From Rhizopus arrhizus (lineage: Eukaryota; Mucoromycota; Mucoromycetes; Mucorales; Rhizopodaceae): a stretch of 64,000 nt of DNA. A program made the translations under genes and the position numbers. How positions within the stretch are numbered: the first letter of the stretch is position 1; each line of letters starts with the position of its first letter. Positions 1 through 9,039 of the stretch are shown here, in pieces. The stretch spans positions 62,001 through 126,000 of the forward strand of contig JAKZZE010000034.1 of the NCBI GenBank assembly GCA_024220505.1. The letters are read 5' to 3'. A model generated the notes under the pieces. It was not told the DNA's origin and searched no databases. It saw only the letters and a list, made by a program, of their open reading frames with translations.

Positions 1-586
1 AGCAAGTTTAGTTTTTCTTTCAATGGATTCATTGAGAAGTGTAGGATCACGAATGATGGAGGGGCTCAGAGGGTCAAAGTCGCCACGAATAGTGATTTTG
101 TGTTTGTATAGCTGAGAACGGAGCTCAGGTTCGAAACCGGTATGGATAAGGAAGCTGACCACATTTCGATCTGAATATTGAATATCCAGAATGCGGCGTG
201 TGTTAATGTGCAACTCACGAAGGTTAGCACGGAGTTGATGGATGGGGAGGCGACGGTGAATGGGAACGTGAATAAACGTGAAGCTGGAAGGAGCAGTAGG
301 AGAGGAAAATTGTCGAGCAATGGCAGCTAAACTGTGTTTGGGTTTGGGATTCGGAAGCTTAGATACCTTGGTTGTGGGAGGAGCAGCATCATTGCTGGGG
401 GGAGCGTGGACGTTTGGAGGAGGGGGGAGTAGATTCAGAAGGAGGACTGGAGTTTGCAGTTGGTGTGGGTTCAGAGGATACTTGCTTCCGCAAAGAAGCG
501 TTTTCCTGTTGCAACTGGTGTATCTTGGCATTAGTGATTGCGAGTTCATTTTGTAATCGTTGAATGGTTTGAAGGTGGGTGGACAT
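1..586 (-). pseudogene. LINE ORF1-like (gag-like) gene, broken copy running off the window
   Basis: The start codon is at 586 on the minus strand. The first ~60 residues form a leucine/glutamine-rich coiled coil (LQTIQRLQNELAITNAKIHQ), then a Ser/Pro/Thr-rich linker ending at a TGA near 389. After a shift of frame in the C-rich stretch around 400-415 the homology resumes and continues to base 1, with the block RRLPIHQLRANLRELHINTR. The same block occurs in the intact relative at 864-1643, which identifies the family. Such proteins (coiled coil, then a basic domain) are typical ORF1 products of fungal non-LTR retrotransposons and would bind the element RNA. This copy is frameshifted and its 3' part lies outside the window. 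It is not annotated as functional. Confidence 0.6.
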
Positions 587-661
587 GATGGGTTATTTCC
601 TTAAAAGGAAAAAATTATCAAAAGTGTTGGGGAAGCGAAAGAGATCATTAAATTGATATAC

Positions 662-1712
662 GATTAAATAAGTTTTATTTATTTATTAAACCCAAGTGGG
701 CACGCAGTATTTTTATACTAATTTTGCCCGGGTCAGTTCAAAGAGTGAAAGAAGTATCTAAAAACCCCTCTGGGATTGAGGGTAAAAAAGTTATAGTTTG
801 AAGAAAGGGGACAGAGAAATGTATCTCAGAAAGAGAGGCTACTGAGAAAACAGTAAGTAGAGCTCATGTGTTTTTGACGGGAAAGAGCTCAGGAAAGTCG
901 CCACGATCCAAATATCCTTTGTTAGCGAAGAAACTGGCTACAGCCCGCTTGATAGGGCCTCTAAGGTGATCGAGAGCACGAAGGATACGACACAGAAACA
1001 GGCCACGTGCGGCGCACGTCCTGTCCGCTTCGTCATAGTCGTCGTATTTAGGATCACGAAGGTTCGAGGGGTCTAAAGGATCATAATCATCTTGAACGGG
1101 GATCTCAAATTTCTTTAATAGCGAACGGAGCTCAGTTTCGTAATCATTATGAATTAGGAGGGCAACAAGGTCGCGGTCGGGGTAATGAATGTTGAGGATA
1201 CGCCTGGTGTTAATATTCAGTTGTCGCAGACGAGAGCGTATTTGACCTATAGGAAGGCGGCGGCGTATAGGCAGGTATAGGAACTTGTAGCCATGGTTGG
1301 TCGAGCGAACACTGAAGGTGCCAGCAGCAGCCATTTGACTAGGAAGGGGCGTGGAAGCTTTAAGCTTGGCAGCTTTCTGAGGAGGAGAAGAACCTAAATT
1401 GGAAGGCGGAGGACGTTTCTGAGGAGACTTGGGTTGCGATGAGGTTTCGGATGCTAATGAGGGAGACGTAAGTGGAGGAGATACCGGTGGAGAGGAGACC
1501 AAAGTGGGAGCGGGTTTCTTAGAAGCAAAAGCGTTGGATGCATGAGCTAATCGCTCAAGGAGAGAAGCGTTTTGTTGCTTGAGTCGGGTGATTTCAGCCT
1601 TAGCTGCAGCGAGTTCTGCTTGTAGCTGCTTTACAGTTGGCATGGATCAAGTCTGTTGTTGTGGATAGCTTTTCAAATAAGGCAAGAATCTATGGAAAGT
1701 TATGGAAAGCGG
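662..1712 (-). mobile_element. Non-LTR retroelement carrying only an ORF1-like gene (half-LINE/HAL1-like)
   Basis: The unit is bounded by a perfect 14-bp direct repeat, TTAAATTGATATAC, at 648-661 and 1713-1726, which looks like a target-site duplication. On the minus strand it has a ~70-base leader, one open reading frame (864-1643) and a ~200-base 3' region ending in an AATAAATAAATAAAA-type A-rich tail next to the left repeat. No reverse transcriptase lies inside. The layout matches an element that moves with a LINE's enzyme supplied in trans. Intactness of the frame and of both repeats suggests recent insertion. The element boundaries follow from the direct repeats; the class assignment is inferred. 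Confidence 0.7.
864..1643 (-). CDS. LINE ORF1-like RNA-binding protein, intact
   Basis: This is an uninterrupted 259-residue frame starting at ATG 1643. Residues 1-35 form a coiled coil with leucine and alanine heptads. Residues ~40-105 are a Ser/Pro/Lys-rich disordered linker. Residues ~115-200 are the conserved basic block (RRRLPIGQIRSRLRQLNINT followed by RRILNIHYPDRDLV), shared with the broken copy at 1-586. Family knowledge suggests a nucleic-acid-binding chaperone of a non-LTR element that multimerises through the coiled coil. It sits inside a unit with target-site duplications, so it is a transposon gene and not a host gene. I do not see a CCHC knuckle or an RRM I could name, so the molecular function is inferred from architecture only. 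Confidence 0.6.
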   Translation of the reverse strand: MPTVKQLQAELAAAKAEITRLKQQNASLLERLAHASNAFASKKPAPTLVSSPPVSPPLTSPSLASETSSQPKSPQKRPPPSNLGSSPPQKAAKLKASTPLPSQMAAAGTFSVRSTNHGYKFLYLPIRRRLPIGQIRSRLRQLNINTRRILNIHYPDRDLVALLIHNDYETELRSLLKKFEIPVQDDYDPLDPSNLRDPKYDDYDEADRTCAARGLFLCRILRALDHLRGPIKRAVASFFANKGYLDRGDFPELFPVKNT

Positions 1713-1788
1713 TTAAATTGATATACACTATTTTCACAAATTATTCATACATCTTCAGAAAAAAATTCGTATCGTTCAAACATAAAAA

Positions 1789-2145
1789 TTGATTCAATGT
1801 GTGATTTGTACCACTGATGTCGATTCTTTTAAACATTTCCTATTTGACTGTCCTCCTAAAGCAGCTGTCTGGCAAACTATTATTCGAGAATTCTTGTGGC
1901 CAATGGTGGATATCAAAGACATATACTTCGCTTTCAAAACATTAGACTTCTACTCAGTTTCTTACTGCCAAAATACAGCAATCTCATCACAGCTGGTCTT
2001 AACTTTTACATTTGCTAGCATATGGAAATTCCATTGGATCAGCATCTTCCAACAGACTATCTTCCAAATTAATCAGGTACTACATAGTATTCGAGGTAAT
2101 ATTCAAGAACACATTGAGGAATCCTACCTTCTGAAGTCCTTCTAA
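1789..2145 (+). pseudogene. C-terminal remnant of a LINE reverse transcriptase (zf-RVT)
   Basis: The translated frame opens with a C-x2-C-x8-H-x4-C cluster (CVICTTDVDSFKHFLFDC) followed by a proline and an aromatic-rich tail containing ASIWKFHWISIF. This is the usual zinc-binding end of non-LTR ORF2 proteins, where the RT domain is followed by a CCHC-like knuckle and an IW-containing tail. No RT catalytic motif is present upstream, where the ORF1 element and its target sequence lie instead, so this is a 5'-truncated fragment. The following 150 bases are T-rich and may include the old 3' end. Confidence 0.6.
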
Positions 2146-2363
2146 CTATCAAAAGTATTTTATACCTATGTTTTACTCTATTCTTTTCTTTCTTTTTCTT
2201 TTTGTTTTGTCCAATACTTTAATTACTTAAACTTGCAACTGCCTCTTGACACATACATTTGGAGCAACACATAAAAACTTTTTTTAAAAAAAATCATTTA
2301 GATTATTTTTTAAAATTCATAAATTTATTACTGCATGAATTGCACGAGAAAAAAAAAAGAATA

Positions 2364-2855
2364 CTATATTGGCTTACGGTTCAAACAGTCTTCGAATCTA
2401 GCAGCTGAATATCTACAAAATCCTTTAATATCGCTCAAAAAGATTCTGCTGTATGTATCTTCACTTCTAGACGATCATGCCTTTTCCTGCGAAAGCTCTT
2501 TTCTTTTAAGCTTACTTTTACATACTGGCCAAAGCTGTTCAATCGGGTTGAGCTCAGGGGAGTAATCCGGAAGATAAACACAGTCGTAGCAGCGTTGCTC
2601 GATGCATTTTATAATATCAGTATTCTTGTGAATAGGAACATTATCCATAACAATGTAGCTGTTCTTCAATCATCCTTGCTTATACAAAATATCAACAGCA
2701 TTTGCAATGGAATTATAATATTCAGTAACTGTTCCCCTTTTGGAATTTTCAAAAGTCTGTGCACTTCTTGCTGTCTTTCTCTTCTTCAAAGGGACAGGTG
2801 CTCTTGGTCTCTTTACCTTGACTTTTACTATACCGTAAGGAGAAATAGCATACAA
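2364..2855 (-). pseudogene. Tc1/mariner (IS630-type) DDE transposase, C-terminal fragment, copy A
   Basis: Minus-strand translation gives a lysine/arginine-rich linker, then YIVMDNVPIHK with the second catalytic Asp and YLPDYSPELNPIEQLW with the third acidic residue, the signature of the DDE_3 superfamily. The helix-turn-helix and the first Asp region are absent. An in-frame TGA at 2670-2672 splits the frame just before the VMDN motif and another TGA follows at 2472-2474. Copy B has both stops too. The fragment is back-to-back with the Fanzor gene, ~430 bases apart. It cannot encode an active transposase. Confidence 0.75.
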
Positions 2856-3290
2856 ATAGTTGTTGTTTTGGTCCTTGTCTTAGGTACATATGCAAAAGCA
2901 CAGCTTTTTTATTTATTTTTTATCATGTTACAGAGTGTCTTATGTTCATTTAGCTTTATTCACTTATTGGTGCATTCATAATTATGTTTAATCATTAGTT
3001 TTGTTATAATATATTCCATAACAAAGAACAAGCAATGCTATTAATCAAAGTTATATTATTGCCGAAAAATACTATATAAAACCCCGTCTATTTCCTTCTT
3101 TCTCTTACTTTTATCAATCCTACATTCATACCTTGTTAATTTGTGACAGTGTTAATTATATACATATTCAAACAGGTAAATCATACTTGATATAAAATAA
3201 TAATTGATCTCTCACAACTTTTTTATTCCATTAGTAATACTAGCTTTTATCATGAATTAAGATTCTCAACCGAGTACTCCAGCTGGCACC

Positions 3291-5422
3291 ATGAGTACTA
3301 CTGGGACTCTTGTTTCTGATGATAGTATTTTATCTGTGAAATCATCTATCGATGGCATTGGCTGGAACGAGCAGTATCGAGAGCGATTGGAGAAGTTCGT
3401 AAACATCATCCATGCTACTACAACACATGCGTACTCCTTATCCAAATTCATATTTCTCTGCACACTTCAAGATGATGCCAGTTTTGATATCGCTTCTTAC
3501 ATTAACAAAGGGTTCTTTTCTAAAGTATGATTATCCTTAGTGAATTATTGTCAAGGCTGTGTGGGTGAGGCAACAGCTCGCAGACGTGCATTCATTGGTC
3601 AATACATTCAAAAATATCTCGATTTTACTTCATATATATGGCCCGGGCTTAAATATGCTCAACAACATCTTCAGTAGAAGGACTGAAAATGTACACTGCT
3701 TATATTAATAATATTGGAGCTCATTTTGGCAATCATTTTCGTCGTGCAATCAACACTTTATTGCAAATTCATCAAAGAAAAGCTGACTTGATTAGGCAAA
3801 GACAAGAAGAAGGTATAAACACTGAAGCAATCTCCAACGAGATATATGAACAAGCCACACTTCCAGCAAGGCAATTTAAAGAACTTTTATTTTCTAGAAT
3901 TGTTGATCCATCTTCTATCGAACTTCTTTTTCAAGACCCGATTTACAACCAAGCTTTGCAAAGACTAACACCCATCTTGACTTCGTATCCAGTCCGATAC
4001 ACATTTGAACAGAACAATATTTACTACGATGCCAAAGCTAACCCACATGGGCTCATGATGGCCTTTTATCATCTTGTTCGCTTATTTGAAACTCTCACAT
4101 TACCTATTTTCAATTGTTTTCCTCTTTGCAGAACCTGGATACATGGCTATGCAACAATTGATAGTAAAATTCTCTGTCAAAATATTCTTGAACGTCAGTG
4201 GAATAATGGAATCAATAAAATGAATCTCTGGGTCGAGATACTTGGTATGAATTCTGCAGCTTTGAAACCTCAAGAACTTCATGTGCTTCGATTTCGTGAA
4301 ACAATCCAAATAGATAGTGTGGGTGTCGCAGTCCTTAAAAAAAGACAAGTTAGAAAGCATCAATGTATTGGTCTTCAAAATATGTTCGTAGAACCTGAGC
4401 CTTACATAACAGACCTCAATGCTCAACAACATGGAGAAATTACTGGGCGCTGTGTCACCATTGACTCTGGAAGACGAGACCTTTTGTACTGTGTACATGG
4501 AAATTCTACTATTAATGTACCACGCACATATAGATATACCAAGTCTTGCCAAAATAAAATGGAAAAAACAAAGAAGTATCATCGTATCTATGAAGCCGTT
4601 AAACCACAAGAAGTACAAAATGCTGAAGGTACTCTTGTAAATTCTCGATCTTTGGATCTACAAACTTTTGAAGAATATCTTAGAAACCGTGCAATGACCA
4701 CTGAATTTTTGTAAAGGCATTATACTGAAACTACAACTAATCATTTGACTACTCATCCCTTGCATCGAAAATTGAAACTGTCCAAGTACATTAGAAGGCA
4801 GAAAGCTAGCGAGGATATGGTCGCTAAATTGAAAAGCAAGTTTGGAAACGATGCTATTTTTGTTGTGGGTAACCATTCTGCTCCAAATACCCGATATCAA
4901 TAACCTGCGAGAGGCGTCGGATTCAGAAGGCTGCTGAAAAACCATGGATTCTTGGTGTATTTGATTGATGAGTTTCAAACAAGTCAGTGCTACCCTCCTT
5001 GTGAGAATCGTAGTCCGATAGCCTTCAAGAGAATACCGAATCCATGGCCGTATCAAAGACAAAACAATCCTGAAGCCATTTGTCATGGTTTACTTAGGTA
5101 ATCAAATACTCTGATCAATGATTATCAAAATTGTTCGCTGACTTGTTCTTTTTTTTTTTTGTCTCTTAGATGTACAAATCAAAATTGCAAAGTGACTGTG
5201 CAAAACATTTCAGGTGCTGAAGAACTCTGTGAGCTTTTATGGAATCGAGATTTGGCAGCATGCCTAAATCTGATTCATATTGTTCGTAACCTTCGCTTGA
5301 ATGGTGAAATATCAGAGAAGTTTCAACGTGCTGGAGATGAAAGAAGTGGCCCGACTAGAAGAAGAAGAAGAAGAAGATCTGAAGAGAATGCAGAACGACA
5401 AGTTTTACCTAGAACCTTGTAA
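3291..5422 (+). pseudogene. Fanzor1-type RNA-guided endonuclease (TnpB-like), copy A, inactivated
   Basis: The start is ATG 3291 (an earlier ATG at 3252 ends after two codons). The RuvC-like core is readable in order: Asp of TIDSGRRDLLYC (codon 4463), the RYTKSCQNK block typical of Fanzors, Glu of YLIDEFQTS (codon 4970), a C-x3-C plus C-x4-C zinc ribbon, and Asp of WNRDLAACLN (codon 5249). A 72-nt GT-AG intron at 5098-5169 joins LLR to CTNQNC and restores the ribbon. The C-terminus is arginine-rich. The frame is interrupted by TGA 3528-3530, TAA 4712-4714 and TAA 4901-4903, all shared with copy B, and by a private one-base deletion near 3666. Fanzors are eukaryotic relatives of IS605 TnpB that use a guide RNA encoded at the 3' end of the element. 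This copy should be non-functional unless read through. Confidence 0.85.
5098..5169 (+). other. Intron in Fanzor copy A
   Basis: GTAATC donor, a long T-run and a TCTCTTAG acceptor. Removing it fuses the two halves of the zinc ribbon in frame (CHGLLR to CTNQNC). Its correct splicing phase shows the gene was a real eukaryotic gene before it decayed. The equivalent intron in copy B is 27849-27920. Confidence 0.8.
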
Positions 5423-5477
5423 TTTCCAACAGTTATCGCTGTGTTACCCTAGATGCAATTTGGTAAGCTTGAACTTC

Positions 5478-6637
5478 TTTAAAGCCTTCCATAAGACCCC
5501 AGTCACACCAGATCCGTTTTCTTCCAACCCGACATTATCTTTATTACCGCACCAAAGACAATTAGTGAGATTTTTGCTATATCTACCTCGAATTTGGAGG
5601 ATTTCCATTTTTCATGCCTATTAAAATAAAGGTCAGAACATATCAAACAAAGATGAATGGCATTTAATACATGTTTACTTTTTGGCTTTTTGCCTTGAAT
5701 CGTCTCATCCTTCTCATTCCCTTTCTTATATAATTTCTTTCTGTCTTTACTCTACTCTTTCTTTTTGCTTTTATCCCTCTTGGTTGAATTTCTGCTGCTT
5801 TTGTTTTTTTGTATTCTATCGTATTTATAGATACCATTTATTAGCATATTGACCATTATCTCTGGTGTCTACTGCCTTCTTTAATACAGGTAAAAGCTAT
5901 CTTTTGCATGAGAAAATTTGTAAATGCTGCAAAGAATGCAGAAATGCATCAAGAAATGTTATCAATCACACATTGCTCATACACTCATATTCTCCAAGTT
6001 GTGGCATTTTCTGCATATTACAAAACTTCCAAAAAGCTTTTATAACAAAGTGGTTTTTATTGTGCATCAATTAATGACTCATAACTTGTTTCCTAGTAAT
6101 GATTGAACAAATTTGGAACAACCGAAAAACAAAGTTAAAGTTTCATTACTGAATGTAAGGTCCAGCAAAAAGTTTTCCAGTCTCAATATATCGATTCGTT
6201 CTTGTTAAATTGCCATCAACAGATAACGGACTTCTTGTACAAGATGCTGATATTTACTTTGTAAACTTCATTTGCTGTTCCTTCACATATTATTACAATG
6301 ATATTCAAGCATTCCAGATCCTATAGTAACACGAAAGGTTTCCATCCACTGATTCGCGTGTTTAGTGCCTTAGACTCCTGCCCCCGTTCACCTGCCGAAA
6401 GCGATCCAACAATATTACATAGACTAGTCTACTCATTCCCCCCAAAGATATATGATCAGACACAAAAGAAAAATTCAAATTTAACAAGCCCTTTGAAGCA
6501 CAAAAAGCACAACATTTCTTTAAACAAGGCTTTTCTTCCAATGGTATACAATTCAAAAACAGGCGATATTATGGCTCACCAAATACTCTGCAAAAAATCA
6601 AGAATGCTGTTCTTGACGGAAATCTTATCTTCAATCT

Positions 6638-6675
<38 letters not shown>
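5478..6675. other. Repeat-derived filler between the Fanzor element and the duplicated block
   Basis: No intact gene is seen. A short cysteine-rich frame near 5890-6000 (KICKCCKECRN) followed by IEQIWNNRK near 6110 resembles a decayed LINE RT tail but is too short to be sure. Around 6475-6640 a frame containing QFKNRRYYGSPN suggests another transposon protein remnant. The interval ends in a pure T-run at about 6642-6675, exactly at the left breakpoint of the segmental duplication. Confidence 0.4.
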
Positions 6676-6677
<2 letters not shown>

Positions 6678-6679
6678 AT

Positions 6680-7740
6680 TTTTACTGTCATCTGAACCAA
6701 AGGACCTTGATTCTGACAGTGAAGACCGTCCAGTTGAATCAAACATCAGCTTTGACCCATTCATTAAACAGATGAGCTACGATAATATCAATATGACAGC
6801 AATATACAATCGTCAATTAATGATAATATTCAGCTTCAACACAAATTCACAAATATAAGTAATAACAACCGAAAAAGCTTTTATTGGTAGTCCTTTGCAC
6901 CATAGTCTCAGAAATATATGGTACAGATGTCTTCATAAAAAATTATTTACTCGACCCAATTTGCATAAAATCATTTCAACAAATGTAGACGATGAATATT
7001 ATCAATTGTGCAAATTACCAAAACAAAACAACATATGCCTTTTACTTGCATTCAAAAACAAGGCTTGCGGAAGGCAGCTTTCAAGAAATACTTGTGAAAT
7101 CTTATTGGTTCTAACTGCAGCTCAATATTCCTGGATTTATCTACACTTAGACTTTTCAAGTATTACATCTTACATTATCACGACAAGTTTACAATATATA
7201 TTTTTTTTGCCACAGTCATCCAATTCATATGAAAAACTCCCTGGCAACAGTTCTTTGAATAGACTCCTGTTTTGAACCAAATTATCATCCATCAAATCCA
7301 GAAAGAACTATCAAGCCTACTTGCTCACAACTCTTTATGTTAATGTTTTTTGTATTTTTGTGACAAGTCACTGTTTAGTATGTTTAGAGAATTTTATTTA
7401 AAATAATCCTCATTTAAGCGGATAATATTTAGCGTATATATCGCCTTTCCGTCCGAGACAGATAAAAAAAGAAAAAGGAGACTAAAATCTTTTTGGGTCA
7501 CTGTTTAATACGGTTAAACAATATTTTTATTTAAAATTAAACGTAAAAGAAGCTAAAAGATCACCCTTATGGGAACAGGGGCAAAAAAAAAAGTAAAAAT
7601 AAAATAAATAAATAAAAAAGAACAGAGGGGAGAATAAGAAGGAACTTGTGAAGAAATCATTGTTTAATATGCTTTTATTATGTTTAATCCTTTTACTTTT
7701 TGATGAGTTTTAATAAACTTTTTTTTTAAAAAGGTTATCA
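6680..7740 (+). pseudogene. Decayed coding remnant of an unidentified transposon family, copy A
   Basis: Frames broken by stops and shifts read DSDSEDRPVESN near 6710, then CHSHPIH near 7220, and end with QQFFE...NQIIIHQIQKELSSL and HNSLC before a TAA near 7340. The same C-terminal motif (QFFEK, INQIQKELLKL, YNSLC) occurs reversed at 14.69-14.93 kb and 63.15-63.37 kb, and in the duplicated block at 30.69-31.7 kb. A common downstream stretch AAGTTTATTAAAACTCATCA (minus strand) also recurs. I do not recognise the protein. The histidine/cysteine pairs hint at a zinc-binding C-terminus. Confidence 0.45.
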
Positions 7741-8131
7741 ATGCTTACTTTTAATATATGGGGACTGAATGCATATAGACCAATGCTTCATTGTGTAGCC
7801 ATAGGGACCAACCATGGAAACTAATTTTGATAACAAAGGTCATTTAGCATTGATAAAATGCTCATTTTTTAATCGACAGTTTTATAACTTAAAAATCAAT
7901 CTACTAGAAATTTTATAAAGGCGAATATGATAGATCCAAGCCAATTTGAGAACTTTTGTACTTGCATTTAACAAAGTTTTAAAGCTTGGATTTATCAAGT
8001 TAATCCAAAGTTTGATCAATAAAATACAGTTATTTTAACATACTTTCGCTATGAATGATGTATATTCACATCATTGCTTTCATACTAGCTTTTTTATCAC
8101 AGAAATTATGATTTGTAAACAAGCTCTTTTT
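7741..8131. other. Non-coding AT-rich DNA upstream of P450 copy A
   Basis: No reading frame or structured element is recognised. It is part of the segmental duplication and closely matches 31.69-32.1 kb. Confidence 0.4.
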
Positions 8132-8142
8132 AGGTATTCTCT

Positions 8143-8511
8143 CTTTTTTTTGTAGTAAATAAAGATAAATAAGTTTATTTAAAGGAGAAGCCACACGTCA
8201 AAAGAGAGGTGCGCCTCGAGCTGACACGGGAAAGAACGTGATGTAGCAGAAATGAATAGAATAAATGAGAGGAGAATTGGTGATATCTAAAAGGCGATGT
8301 AAACATATGGTTTCGTTTTCTGTTCTGTTGTTGCAGTGAGCAATTGATTGAGCTTAAATGTCTATTGTCTTTTTCATAGAGTAATATGTTGAAAGAATGT
8401 TTGAGGAAACTGTAGTGGGTATGAAGGGAACAAGGTCAATCGTTGAGCGCCAATGAAAACGCCAGATCAGCTGGATAGCGCAACTTGCGAGAAGCCGCAG
8501 ATCATCCGCAG
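8143..8511 (-). mobile_element. SINE-like insertion with 11-bp target-site duplication
   Basis: A perfect 11-bp repeat AGGTATTCTCT flanks the insert at 8132-8142 and 8512-8522. Copy B of the duplication has a single AGGTATTCTT at the matching place (~32107) and lacks the insert, giving an almost ideal empty site. Read on the minus strand the insert starts GCGGATGATCTGCGGCTTCT and ends in TTTACTACAAAAAAAAG, so it has a 3' A-tail as expected of LINE-mobilised non-autonomous retroelements. No coding capacity is seen. A tRNA-derived head is possible but I could not identify clear A and B boxes. Confidence 0.7.
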
Positions 8512-8970
8512 AGGTATTCTCTAGCTAATATATGTTTCAACATCGTCATCTGAAACAACAAAAGTTTATAAATCCGAGTTATTTGACCAATAGAATTACG
8601 GATTAAAGCATAATAGAGGCTTACGTTAACCTAGTTTAACCAAAAATAGTTTACTAGTAAAAAAATGCTTTTCACGTTTTTAATTTATTTACTATTTAAA
8701 TAACAAAAAGAGATGTAAGAAACTACAATAAACCAAATAATATATATATACATATATATATTTTTCAGGCAAGTATAAATGTATGTCATTAACCAAATCT
8801 AATAATACGCTTTTTTAAAACTGATCAATTTTGTGCTCAGATCCCATTTTAATTTTACTGCACATTAAAAAAAAATATCCAAAAAAGGTTAAAATTTGAT
8901 TATAATAATACTTTTTGTCGGTTAAACATCTTTCACGTTCTTCCGAAAACTTGTTTACTTCTTTGATCTA

Positions 8971-8979
8971 TATAAAAAG
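8971..8979 (+). promoter_or_regulatory. TATA-like box of P450 copy A
   Basis: TATAAAAAG lies about 70 bases upstream of the ATG at 9040, followed by a T-run and a pyrimidine-rich stretch with CCCCTCAAC. The same box is present upstream of copy B near 32659 although the surrounding promoter has diverged. Confidence 0.45.
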
Positions 8980-9039
8980 CCATTTTTTTTACAACAATTC
9001 CAGTCTTTTCCCCTCAACTTTTAAAAAAGAACTTGCAAT

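Larger units (their letters stand above)
2349..5477 (+). mobile_element. Fanzor-bearing DNA element, copy A
   Basis: This ~3.1 kb block recurs, reverse-complemented and nearly identical, at 27541-30669. The flanks differ on both sides, so the shared interval marks the unit. The left edge is an A-run followed by AGAATACTATATTGG; the right edge is at ...GGTAAGCTTGAACT. It contains a truncated DDE transposase transcribed leftward and a Fanzor1-type nuclease gene transcribed rightward. I could not find convincing terminal inverted repeats or a target-site duplication, so the true transposon ends may be lost or lie elsewhere. Confidence 0.7.

Noticed and set aside
3526..3543. GTATGATTATCCTTAG as an intron removing the first in-frame stop of Fanzor
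   Set aside because: At 16 nt it is far below the size of any other intron in the window (about 40-75 nt) and lacks a branch-site interval.
2364..5422. Reassigned TGA (Trp) genetic code explaining the TGA codons
   Set aside because: Single-copy genes here end normally at TGA (for example at 21610), and the Fanzor also contains TAA stops, so nonsense decay is simpler.
2349..5477. Terminal inverted repeats at the Fanzor element edges
   Set aside because: The two edges share only a weak GTTCAA(A/G)C resemblance, not enough to call a repeat.
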